Of a stretch of DNA of 5,817 nt, positions 1-5,744 are shown piece after piece. The notes under the pieces were generated by a model, which made no database searches, was not told the DNA's origin, and saw nothing but the letters and a program-made list of their open reading frames with translations. The stretch covers positions 1 to 5,817 of the forward strand of contig JADZCL010000403.1 in assembly GCA_020851615.1 (NCBI GenBank), given 5' to 3'. A program made the translations under genes and the position numbers. Within the stretch, counting starts at the first letter, position 1; each line of letters opens with the position of its first letter. The stretch comes from Rubrivivax sp. (GTDB taxonomy: Bacteria > Pseudomonadota > Gammaproteobacteria > Burkholderiales > Burkholderiaceae_C).

Positions 1-30
1 AAGCGCGCACCAACCTGGGAGCACCGTTGA
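1..30 (+). CDS. 3' end of an upstream gene, possibly a crotonase-family hydratase (dch-like)
   Basis: Frame 1 is open from the window edge and reads KRAPTWEHR, then TGA at 28-30. The last base of this stop is the first base of the bcrC ATG (TGATG), the usual arrangement for translationally coupled genes in an operon. A basic tail of the form K-R-x-P-x-(W/F)-x-x-R is typical of enoyl-CoA hydratase/isomerase (crotonase) C-termini. In Thauera-type clusters, crotonase enzymes of the same pathway (dch, dienoyl-CoA hydratase; oah, oxoenoyl-CoA hydrolase) sit beside bcr genes. Only nine codons are visible, so both the existence of the gene and its family are inferences, and the short open frame could be chance. 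Confidence 0.45.
   Translation, partial: KRAPTWEHR
17..21 (+). promoter_or_regulatory. Ribosome binding site of bcrC, favours ATG over TTG
   Basis: GGGAG at 17-21 lies 8 nt before the ATG at 30 and only 5 nt before an in-frame TTG at 27. The spacing and the usual preference for ATG favour 30 as the start. The site lies inside the presumed end of the upstream gene. Confidence 0.6.
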
Positions 31-1211
31 TGAGCACGACCCTGCCCGAAGTCACCCGCATCGTGCAGCGCTGCGAAGCGCTGTTCGAGGACCTGCACTT
101 CGAAAGCGTCAAACAGTGGAAGGCGGCCGTCCCCGGCCGCAAGGCGATCGGCTACATGCCGGTCTACGTCCCGCGCGAGCTGATCCACGCCGCAGGCATG
201 CTCTCGGTGGGCATCCTCGGGGGTGGCGACCAGATGGAGGTCATCCAGGGCGACGCCTACTACCAGAGCTACATCTGCCGCATCCCGCGCTCGACGATCG
301 AGCTGGGCCTCACTGGCCGCCTGGACTGCCTGGACGGCATGCTGTTCCCGAGCATCTGCGACGTCATCCGCAACCTCTCGGGCATGTGGCAGATGCTGTT
401 CAAGGACAAGTACGTGCGCTACGTCGACGTGCCGCAGAACTACCGCGACAGCGTTGGCGGCCTCTTCTACCAGGAGGAGATGCAGCACATCCGCGAGGAC
501 CTCGGCCGCCTGCGCGGCAGCCCGATCACCGACGCCGAGCTGAACGCCTCGATTGCCGTCTTCAACGAGAACCGGCAGGCCATCCGCGACCTCTACGCCT
601 ACCGTGCGGCCAAGCCGTGGCAGGCGCCCACGTCCGAGGTCTACCTGCTGCTGCGCGCGGGCATGGTGCTGCCCGTCGAGGAGCACACCCAGCTCGTGCG
701 CGACTACCTCGCGGCCGCCGAGCAAGTCGCGCGGCCCCGGCGTGACAACGCCCGTGTGGTCATCAACGGCAGCTTCTGCGAGCAGCCGCCGCTGGCCCTC
801 ATCAAGTCGGTCGAGATGGCCGGCTGCTACATCGTCGACGACGACTTCATGCTCGTCACGCGCTGGCTGCTGGACGACGTGCCTGCCGACGGCAAGCCGC
901 TGGAGGAGCTCTCCAAGGCCTTCCTGCACCGCAGTGCGGCCACCGCGGCGAAGTACGACGCCACGCGCGAGGAAAAGGGCATGTTCCTGCTCAAGCAGGT
1001 CAAGACCGGCAACGCCGAAGGCGTGATCTTCGCGGCTCCCTCGTTCTGCGACCCGGCGCTGCTCGAGCGCCCGATGCTGCAGGACGTGATGGCCAAGCAC
1101 GGCGTGCCCTACACGGCCTTCAAGTACGCCGAGAACACGGGCCAGATGGCGCCGGTGCGCGAGCAGGCTGGCACCTTCGCCGATTCGATCAAGCTCTGGA
1201 ACGCTGCCTGA
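30..1211 (+). CDS. bcrC: Benzoyl-CoA reductase subunit C (gamma), class I ATP-dependent
   Basis: This is one of the two subunits of the substrate-reducing half of class I benzoyl-CoA reductase (cytoplasmic, oxygen-sensitive). The enzyme reduces benzoyl-CoA to cyclohexa-1,5-diene-1-carbonyl-CoA using reduced ferredoxin and ATP. The 393-aa product is of the HgdB/2-hydroxyacyl-CoA dehydratase D-component family. The N-terminal half shows the family-like stretch GYMPVYVPRELIHAAG, followed by a Cys-containing region (C83, C100, C110, the last in FPSICDVIRN), then NGSFCEQPP (C250), AGCYIVDDDF (C266) and APSFCDPALLERP (C340). The family is known to ligate Fe-S clusters through conserved Cys; which of these are ligands cannot be read from the sequence. 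The length is close to known BcrC/BadD proteins (about 385 aa). Start is ATG at 30, supported by the ribosome binding site; a TTG three bases earlier would add one residue. It is first in the C-B-A-D order, 31 nt before bcrB. HgdB of 2-hydroxyglutaryl-CoA dehydratase is the homologous alternative, but the BcrA-type activase downstream argues for BCR. Confidence 0.93.
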   Translation: MSTTLPEVTRIVQRCEALFEDLHFESVKQWKAAVPGRKAIGYMPVYVPRELIHAAGMLSVGILGGGDQMEVIQGDAYYQSYICRIPRSTIELGLTGRLDCLDGMLFPSICDVIRNLSGMWQMLFKDKYVRYVDVPQNYRDSVGGLFYQEEMQHIREDLGRLRGSPITDAELNASIAVFNENRQAIRDLYAYRAAKPWQAPTSEVYLLLRAGMVLPVEEHTQLVRDYLAAAEQVARPRRDNARVVINGSFCEQPPLALIKSVEMAGCYIVDDDFMLVTRWLLDDVPADGKPLEELSKAFLHRSAATAAKYDATREEKGMFLLKQVKTGNAEGVIFAAPSFCDPALLERPMLQDVMAKHGVPYTAFKYAENTGQMAPVREQAGTFADSIKLWNAA

Positions 1212-1242
1212 AGCGCCCGCAACGCACGAGACAGGAGACCAC

Positions 1243-2556
1243 ATGAACACCCCAGCCCCCGCCGCTGCCAAGAAGCCCGCCGTCCTCAAAGAGGACGCGA
1301 TGTGGCTGCAGAAGGAGATGATCAACGCCAACTACATGGATCTGGCCCAAGCCCACAGCCAGAACCGCAAGGTGGCGGCGACCTTCGTTCCGGGCAACCT
1401 CAATGAATTGCTGATGTGCTTCGACTTCGCACGCAGCCTGCCCGAGACCAATGCGCTGCAGAACGGCATGCGCAAGAAGAGCGGCAAGTTCATCATGGAC
1501 GCCGAGCGCGACGGCCACTCCGAGGACGTCTGCACCTACGTGAAGGCGGACCTCGGCATGATGCAGGGCGGCGAGATCGGCCCCACGGGCGACCCGCTGC
1601 CGCGCCCGGACGTGCTGCTGCTCAGCTACACCGGCTGCTTCACCTTCATGAAGTGGTTCGAGCTCATCCGCCACAAGTACGGCTGCGAGACGGTGATGCT
1701 GCACGTGCCCTACCAGGGCGAGGGCAAGATCGCCCCGAACATGCGCGACTACGTCGTGCGCCAGCTCAAGGAAGAGGTCATCCCCACGCTGGAACGCGTC
1801 TCGGGCGTGAAGTTCGACATCGACCGCCTGCGCCAGTACATGAAGGAGTCGGCCAAGGCCGAAGAGGACCTGGTGAAGGTGCTGCAGTCGGCCAAGAACC
1901 GCCCCAGCCCCATCGACGGCTACTTCGGCGCCGTGTACTACATCGGTCCCATCTTCACCGCCTTCCGCGGCACCCCCGAGGCCAGCGAGTACTACCGTGT
2001 GCTGCGCAACGAGATCGAGGAGCGCGTGCGCCAGGGCAAGGGTCCGGTCACGCCCGACGGCGACATGGGCGAGGAGAAGTACCGCCTGATCGTCGAAGGT
2101 CCGCCGAACTGGACGCACTTCCGCGACTTCTGGAAGATGTTCTACGACGAAGGCGCCGTGGTCGTGTCGTCCACCTACGCCAAGGTCGGCGGCCTCTACG
2201 ACTTCGGCTTCCGCCACGACCCCGACCACCCGCTGGAGTCGCTGGCCGAGTACTGCCTGGGCTGCTATACCAACCTGAACCTGCCCTCGCGCGTGGACAT
2301 GATCTGCAAGTACATCGAGGACTACCAGGCCGATGGGCTGCTGATCAACTCGATCAAGAGCTGCAACAGCTTCTCGGCCGGACAGCTGCTGATCCTGCGT
2401 GAAGTCGAGAAGCGCACCGGCAAGCCGGCCGCCTTCATCGAGACCGACCTTGTCGACCCGCGCTATTTCTCGGCGGCCAACGTCAAGAACCGTCTCGAGA
2501 GCTACTTCCAGATGGTCAAGCAAAAGCGCACCGCCCAACTGGCCGGCGCCCACTGA
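1243..2556 (+). CDS. bcrB: Benzoyl-CoA reductase subunit B (beta), class I ATP-dependent
   Basis: This is the second subunit of the benzoyl-CoA-binding, Fe-S-containing BcrBC half of the reductase; it pairs with BcrC and receives electrons from the BcrAD ATPase. The 437-aa protein is of the HgdA/HgdB-like dehydratase family and near the usual BcrB/BadE length. Visible landmarks are [16 protein letters not shown] (C97), [14 protein letters not shown] (C132), C148 in [13 protein letters not shown], a CxxC pair at C338/C341 ([10 protein letters not shown]), C355, and [13 protein letters not shown] (C374). These are candidate cluster ligands or active-site residues; their individual roles are not assigned here. 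The first ~15 residues are Ala/Pro/Lys rich and probably disordered, a common start in this family. AGGAG at 1233-1237 lies 5 nt before the ATG. It is 31 nt after bcrC and 26 nt before bcrA, so the genes are almost certainly co-transcribed. A long antisense open frame covers the gene but is a G+C artefact. Confidence 0.94.
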   Translation: MNTPAPAAAKKPAVLKEDAMWLQKEMINANYMDLAQAHSQNRKVAATFVPGNLNELLMCFDFARSLPETNALQNGMRKKSGKFIMDAERDGHSEDVCTYVKADLGMMQGGEIGPTGDPLPRPDVLLLSYTGCFTFMKWFELIRHKYGCETVMLHVPYQGEGKIAPNMRDYVVRQLKEEVIPTLERVSGVKFDIDRLRQYMKESAKAEEDLVKVLQSAKNRPSPIDGYFGAVYYIGPIFTAFRGTPEASEYYRVLRNEIEERVRQGKGPVTPDGDMGEEKYRLIVEGPPNWTHFRDFWKMFYDEGAVVVSSTYAKVGGLYDFGFRHDPDHPLESLAEYCLGCYTNLNLPSRVDMICKYIEDYQADGLLINSIKSCNSFSAGQLLILREVEKRTGKPAAFIETDLVDPRYFSAANVKNRLESYFQMVKQKRTAQLAGAH

Positions 2557-2582
2557 AACCCGCTGCACGAGGAGAGACAACC

Positions 2583-3914
2583 ATGCGCTGCTTCATCGGC
2601 ATCGACCTCGGCTCGACGACCACCAAGGCGGTGGTCATCGACGAGAACCAGAACGTACTCGGCCGCGGGATCACCAACTCGCGCTCGAACTACGACACCG
2701 CGGCCACCGTCGCCAAGACCGAGGCCCTGATCAATGGCCGCTTCCACCTCTTCCGCGGCGCGCTGCAGCAAAGCGGTGCGCTCAACGGCTCGCTGGAGGA
2801 CTTCCTGGGCCAGCTCGAGCGTGACTTCCGCGCCGAGCAGTACCTCGAGCAGCTCGTCGACCTCGAGGCCACCTGCAACCGCAACCTGGAGAACTCCAAG
2901 TTCGACGGGCCGGTTGCCGAGGCCCTGACCGAGGTCTTCAAGCGCCTCACCATCGAGGCGCCCGAGCTGTTCGCCCCCGGTGCGCGGCGCAAGAGCGACT
3001 TCTTCCGCGACATCGCGGGCAGCCAGTACCTGTCCATCGGCGAGGAAGTGGCCAAGTCCATGGCCATGCCCTACGACTACCTGCTCAACCTCTTCGACCG
3101 CTCGATCATCGAGGTCGAGAACCGCGTCTACACCGACTCGGTGCGCCGCCACCTGCTGGCGGCACTGGAGCGCACCTTCATCGCGCTGCCGCATACGCAG
3201 AACAAGCGCGACGCGGTGGCCGCGCCGATCAAGCAGGTGCTGGACACGCAGATGGAGGAGACCTACGTCGTGGGCACCGGCTACGGCCGCGCGCGGCTGC
3301 CCTTCTCCAAGGAGCACGTGCGCAGCGAGATCCTCTGCCACGGCCTGGGCGCACACGTCATGTACCCCGGCACCGCCACGGTGCTGGACATCGGCGGCCA
3401 GGACACCAAGGCCATCCAGGTCGACCCGGCAGGCATCGTCGAGAGCTTCCAGATGAACGACCGCTGCGCGGCCGGCTGCGGGCGCTACCTCGGCTACATC
3501 GCCGACGAGATGAACATGGGCCTGCACGAGCTCGGGCCCCTGGCCATGAAGAGCACCAAGGCCGTGCGCATCAACAGCACCTGCACCGTGTTCGCCGGCG
3601 CCGAGTTGCGCGACCGCCTGGCGCTGGGCGACAAGCGCGAGGACATCATGGCCGGGCTGCACCGCTCGATCATCCTGCGCGCGATGTCCATCCTTGCGCG
3701 CTCGGGTGGCATCCGCAACGAGTTCACCTTCACCGGCGGCGTGGCCAAGAACGAGGCGGCGGTGAAGGCCCTCAACGAGCTCGTCGAGGAGAACTACGGC
3801 AAGCTCACGCTCAACATCAATCCCGACTCGATCTACACCGGGGCCCTCGGCGGCGCGACCTTCGCCTGGCGTGCCGTCGTCGAGGAAGGCAAGACGGCCG
3901 AGGCGCGAGCCTGA
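2583..3914 (+). CDS. bcrA: Benzoyl-CoA reductase subunit A (alpha), ATPase/electron activase
   Basis: This subunit forms the ATP-hydrolysing, electron-activating module with BcrD. It takes electrons from ferredoxin and, driven by ATP, passes them to BcrBC. The fold is the BadF/BadG/BcrA/BcrD (ASKHA, HgdC-like) ATPase. Phosphate-1 motif DLGSTTTK is at residues 8-15, phosphate-2 motif DIGGQDTK at 269-276, and the adenosine-site motif TGGVAKN at 384-390. C295 in NDRCAAGCG and C334 in [11 protein letters not shown] align with the two HgdC cysteines that bridge one [4Fe-4S] cluster across the dimer. C299 is an extra Cys where HgdC has Thr. HgdC is about 260 aa; here residues ~40-225 are an extra segment between the first motif and [12 protein letters not shown], typical of BcrA/BadF (about 440 aa) and absent from the shorter Bzd-type ATPase subunits. 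Start is ATG with AGGAG at 2570-2574, 8 nt upstream. The gene is 37 nt upstream of bcrD. Confidence 0.95.
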   Translation: MRCFIGIDLGSTTTKAVVIDENQNVLGRGITNSRSNYDTAATVAKTEALINGRFHLFRGALQQSGALNGSLEDFLGQLERDFRAEQYLEQLVDLEATCNRNLENSKFDGPVAEALTEVFKRLTIEAPELFAPGARRKSDFFRDIAGSQYLSIGEEVAKSMAMPYDYLLNLFDRSIIEVENRVYTDSVRRHLLAALERTFIALPHTQNKRDAVAAPIKQVLDTQMEETYVVGTGYGRARLPFSKEHVRSEILCHGLGAHVMYPGTATVLDIGGQDTKAIQVDPAGIVESFQMNDRCAAGCGRYLGYIADEMNMGLHELGPLAMKSTKAVRINSTCTVFAGAELRDRLALGDKREDIMAGLHRSIILRAMSILARSGGIRNEFTFTGGVAKNEAAVKALNELVEENYGKLTLNINPDSIYTGALGGATFAWRAVVEEGKTAEARA

Positions 3915-3936
3915 GCGCCCCCACCGCAACCCGAGC

Positions 3937-3941
3937 AGGAG
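3937..3941 (+). promoter_or_regulatory. Ribosome binding site of bcrD, sets the start
   Basis: AGGAG lies 10 nt before the ATG at 3952. The frame is open further upstream, to an ATG at 3871 inside bcrA, but that extension would be an Arg/Pro-rich sequence overlapping bcrA by 44 bases. The nucleotide-binding motif belongs close to the N-terminus in this family, so 3952 is the start. Confidence 0.75.
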
Positions 3942-3951
3942 AACCCAGATC

Positions 3952-4791
3952 ATGACCACCACGATCGGCATCGACATCGGCTCCGGCGCCGTCAAGACCG
4001 TGCTCTTTCGCACCCATGACGACGGGCGCATCGAATGGCTGGCCAAGCGCTGCGAGCGCATCCGCCGCCGCGACCCGCTGACGCTGGCGCGCGAGGGCTA
4101 CGAAGGCGTGCTCGCCGACGCCGGCCTCAAGCCCGAGGACGTGGCCTACGTGGCCACCACCGGCGAGGGCGAGAACGTCAAGTTCTCGACCGGCCACTTC
4201 TACTCGATGACCACGCACGCACGCGGCGGCGTCTACCTGGACCCGCAGGCGCGTGCCGTCGTCGACATCGGCGCGCTCAACGGGCGGGCCATCAGCATCG
4301 ACGAGCGCGGCAAGGTGCTGGCGTACAAGATGACGAGCCAGTGCGCGTCGGGGTCGGGCCAGTTCCTCGAGAACATCGCGCGCTACCTGGGCGTGGCGGT
4401 CGAGGACATCGGCGACCTCTCCAAGTCGGCCAAGGATCCGGAGAAGGTCAGCTCGATCTGCGCCGTGCTGGCCGAGACCGACGTCATCAACATGGTCAGC
4501 CGCGCGATTTCGACGCCCGATATCCTCAAGGGCATCCACGTCTCGATGGCCTCGCGCATCGTCAAGCTGCTCAAGGTCACGGGCGTCAAGAGCGGTGTCA
4601 CCCTGCTCACCGGCGGCCTGGCGCTGGATGGCGGCCTGCTGGCGGCGATCCAGGAAGAAATGGCCAACGAGAAGGTCAACGTCGAAGTGCGCTCGCACAC
4701 CGACTCGATCTACGCCGGCGCGATCGGTGCAGCGCTCTGGGGCGCCTATCGGCACGCCAAGCTCAACGCGCTGGAGGCCGCCGCCGCCTGA
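3952..4791 (+). CDS. bcrD: Benzoyl-CoA reductase subunit D (delta), ATPase/electron activase
   Basis: This is the partner of BcrA in the ATP-dependent electron-activating module. The 279-aa product has the length of the compact HgdC-like family and of known BcrD/BadG (about 280 aa), without the BcrA insertion. Phosphate-1 motif DIGSGAVK lies at residues 8-15. C131 (SQCASGSGQFLEN) and C170 (SSICAVLAETD) correspond to the two Cys of HgdC, so BcrA and BcrD can together supply the ligands of one bridging [4Fe-4S] cluster. The adenosine-site motif TGGLALDGG starts at residue 220. Unlike BcrA, the phosphate-2 region is DIGALNGR (105-112) instead of DIGGQDTK: the Asp is kept but the Q-D-T part is gone. 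The two ATPase subunits are thus not equivalent in sequence. The gene is last of the bcr set; the next spacer is longer (93 nt) and holds two hairpins. Confidence 0.94.
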   Translation: MTTTIGIDIGSGAVKTVLFRTHDDGRIEWLAKRCERIRRRDPLTLAREGYEGVLADAGLKPEDVAYVATTGEGENVKFSTGHFYSMTTHARGGVYLDPQARAVVDIGALNGRAISIDERGKVLAYKMTSQCASGSGQFLENIARYLGVAVEDIGDLSKSAKDPEKVSSICAVLAETDVINMVSRAISTPDILKGIHVSMASRIVKLLKVTGVKSGVTLLTGGLALDGGLLAAIQEEMANEKVNVEVRSHTDSIYAGAIGAALWGAYRHAKLNALEAAAA

Positions 4792-4795
4792 TGCC

Positions 4796-4824
4796 TGCAC
4801 CGGGGCCACTGCCGGCCCCGTGCA
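4796..4824 (+). promoter_or_regulatory. G+C-rich hairpin 1 between bcrD and the ferredoxin gene
   Basis: The left arm 4796-4807 (TGCACCGGGGCC) pairs with 4814-4824 (GGCCCCGTGCA), giving 11 pairs with one bulged C and a 6-nt loop. It starts five bases after the bcrD stop. No T-run follows, so it is not a classic intrinsic terminator. A role as partial terminator, 3'-end stabiliser or processing site is possible but inferred. Confidence 0.6.
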
Positions 4825-4844
4825 TCATCGCCCACGCATCCGAC

Positions 4845-4861
4845 CCCGCGCAGGGCGCGGG
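4845..4861 (+). promoter_or_regulatory. G+C-rich hairpin 2, just upstream of the ferredoxin ribosome binding site
   Basis: A perfect 7-bp inverted repeat, CCCGCGC (4845-4851) and GCGCGGG (4855-4861), has a 3-nt loop AGG. It ends 10 nt before the GGAG (4872-4875) of the ferredoxin gene. It could shield the 5' end of a processed mRNA or modulate initiation; no T-run follows. In a sequence this rich in G+C, a stem of this size may also be chance. Confidence 0.45.
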
Positions 4862-4884
4862 CCCTATCTCTGGAGAGCAAGACC

Positions 4885-5127
4885 ATGGCACTCATCATCC
4901 TCGACACCTGCACTGCCTGCGACGCCTGCCGCCCGGTGTGCCCGAATCAGGCGATCAGCGAAGGCGACATCTACCTCATCGACCCCGATCGCTGCACCGA
5001 GTGCGTAGGCGCAGAAGACGAGCCCCAGTGCAAGCTGGTGTGCCCTGCCGACTGCATCGAGCAGGATCCCAACCACGTCGAGACGCGCGACCAGCTGTTG
5101 GCCAAGTACCAGGCCCTGCACAGCTGA
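4885..5127 (+). CDS. fdx: 2[4Fe-4S] ferredoxin (Alvin/Thauera type), electron donor to benzoyl-CoA reductase
   Basis: An 80-aa cytoplasmic ferredoxin. The first cluster motif is CxxCxxCxxxCP (C9, C12, C15, C19). The second is CxxC-x8-CxxxCP (C37, C40, C49, C53), with an extra C57. The 8-residue spacing between the second and third Cys of motif 2, plus a C-terminal extension of about 25 residues ending in an acidic/helical tail, marks the Allochromatium vinosum ('Alvin') subgroup. These ferredoxins have two clusters of very low and different potentials; the Thauera aromatica donor of benzoyl-CoA reductase is of this kind. Its position directly behind bcrCBAD supports that job. GGAG at 4872-4875 is 9 nt before the ATG. 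Hairpins lie on both sides of the cistron (4796-4861 and 5134-5158), which could give it its own mRNA stability and a higher product level than its neighbours (inference). Confidence 0.93.
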   Translation: MALIILDTCTACDACRPVCPNQAISEGDIYLIDPDRCTECVGAEDEPQCKLVCPADCIEQDPNHVETRDQLLAKYQALHS

Positions 5128-5133
5128 GTCCGC

Positions 5134-5158
5134 GGCGGTCGGGCCCGGCCCGGCCGCC
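5134..5158 (+). promoter_or_regulatory. G+C-rich hairpin 3 between the ferredoxin and gamma-subunit genes
   Basis: GGCGGTCGGG (5134-5143) pairs with CCCGGCCGCC (5149-5158), giving 10 pairs including one G-U and a 5-nt loop. It begins 7 nt after the ferredoxin stop and is not followed by T residues. It could protect the 3' end of a ferredoxin message or lower read-through to the next gene. It probably does not stop transcription fully, since the next gene looks like part of the same module. Confidence 0.5.
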
Positions 5159-5173
5159 ACATACCCGCAGGCG

Positions 5174-5179
5174 AGGAGG
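5174..5179 (+). promoter_or_regulatory. Strong ribosome binding site of the gamma-subunit gene, sets the start
   Basis: AGGAGG, a full match to the core Shine-Dalgarno sequence and the strongest in the window, lies 7 nt before the ATG at 5187. It fixes the start inside a frame that is open, by base composition, from about 4035 onward. Confidence 0.75.
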
Positions 5180-5186
5180 ACTTGGC

Positions 5187-5744
5187 ATGCGGCAGATCGT
5201 CATCCAGGGGCGCGGCGGGCAGGGCGCGCAGACGGCAGGCAACCTGCTCGCCGCGGCATTCTTCGCGCAAGGCCTGCAGGTCCAGTGCTTCGCCAGCTAC
5301 GGCGGCGCCCGTCGCGGCACGCCGGTCAGCTCCTACCTGCGCGTGGACGAGCGCCCCATCCGCGTGCGCTGCGATATCGAGCAGGCCGACGCCATCCTCT
5401 GCTTCGACGCCAGCCTGCTCGAGGGGCGTCTGCTTGCCTGCGCCCACGAGCACACGCTGATCGTCGTCAATTCGGCGCGTGATGCGGCCGACTTCGCCGC
5501 CGCGCTGCCCGGGCGGCGCGTGCTGCCGGTCGACGGACTGGGAATCGCCCGCGCGCACGGGCTGGGTCGGATCGTCAACTCGGCCCTGCTGGGGGCACTG
5601 TGCCGTGCACTGGCGGCGCCAAGCCTGCCGACGCTCGAACGCACCGTGGTGGCCATGTCGCCGCGCCTGCATGACGAGAACATCGCTGCCGTGCGCAGCG
5701 GCTACGCGGCTGCGGAGCGGCAGCTGCAGGAGACGCCGCGATGA
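5187..5744 (+). CDS. 2-oxoacid:acceptor oxidoreductase gamma subunit (stand-alone gamma domain)
   Basis: The 185-aa product is a single gamma domain of the pyruvate/2-oxoglutarate/ketoisovalerate:ferredoxin oxidoreductase family. It begins with the typical glycine-rich GRGGQGAQTAGNLLA (residues 8-22) and continues with YGGARRGTPVSSYLR, matching the family pattern Y-G-x-x-x-R-G-x-P-V-x-x-x-x-R. Gamma domains help bind CoA in such TPP-dependent enzymes, which oxidise 2-oxoacids to acyl-CoA and CO2 and reduce ferredoxin. It has no Cys cluster motif, as expected for this domain. Next to a BCR ferredoxin, the likely substrate is 2-oxoglutarate (KGOR), which regenerates reduced ferredoxin; the substrate is inferred and cannot be read from this subunit. 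In many KGORs the gamma domain is fused to the alpha subunit, whereas here it is a separate gene. The TPP-binding and alpha subunits are not in the window and should lie downstream. Its stop overlaps the next start by 4 nt. Confidence 0.88.
   Translation: MRQIVIQGRGGQGAQTAGNLLAAAFFAQGLQVQCFASYGGARRGTPVSSYLRVDERPIRVRCDIEQADAILCFDASLLEGRLLACAHEHTLIVVNSARDAADFAAALPGRRVLPVDGLGIARAHGLGRIVNSALLGALCRALAAPSLPTLERTVVAMSPRLHDENIAAVRSGYAAAERQLQETPR

Noticed and set aside
1224..2571. Shared GCACGAG word before the ribosome binding sites of bcrB (1224-1230) and bcrA (2565-2571)
   Set aside because: It is only 7 bases, not present before the other genes, and expected by chance at this composition. No evidence of an operator or repeat family.
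1189..2580. 463-codon open frame on the minus strand, opposite bcrB
   Set aside because: It mirrors bcrB almost exactly. The translation is rich in His, Val, Ala and Leu with no recognisable motif, as expected antisense to a G+C-rich gene with few A/T third positions. bcrB has clear homology and a ribosome binding site.
2502..4061. 519-codon open frame on the minus strand, opposite bcrA
   Set aside because: It is an antisense shadow caused by codon bias. It has low complexity (Val, Gly, Leu, Ala and Arg rich) and no domain signature, and it spans the bcrA-bcrD junction, where sense genes are certain.
30..4791. Alternative reading as 2-hydroxyacyl-CoA dehydratase (HgdABC) or as bzdNOPQ
   Set aside because: HgdC-type systems have one ~260-aa homodimeric activase, while here two different ATPase subunits are present. 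The 443-aa A subunit with its long insertion does not fit the ~290-300-aa Bzd ATPase subunits.
4796..4824. Hairpin after bcrD as a rho-independent terminator
   Set aside because: The stem is strong but is followed by TCATCGCCC rather than a T-run, and the functionally linked ferredoxin gene follows in the same direction. Kept only as a hairpin of unknown role.
4035..5744. Long plus-strand frame suggesting a 569-aa fusion ending in the gamma domain
   Set aside because: The part before 5187 overlaps bcrD and fdx in another frame and is Arg/Pro/Gly-rich shadow. The real protein starts at the ATG at 5187 behind AGGAGG, where the gamma-domain motif begins immediately.
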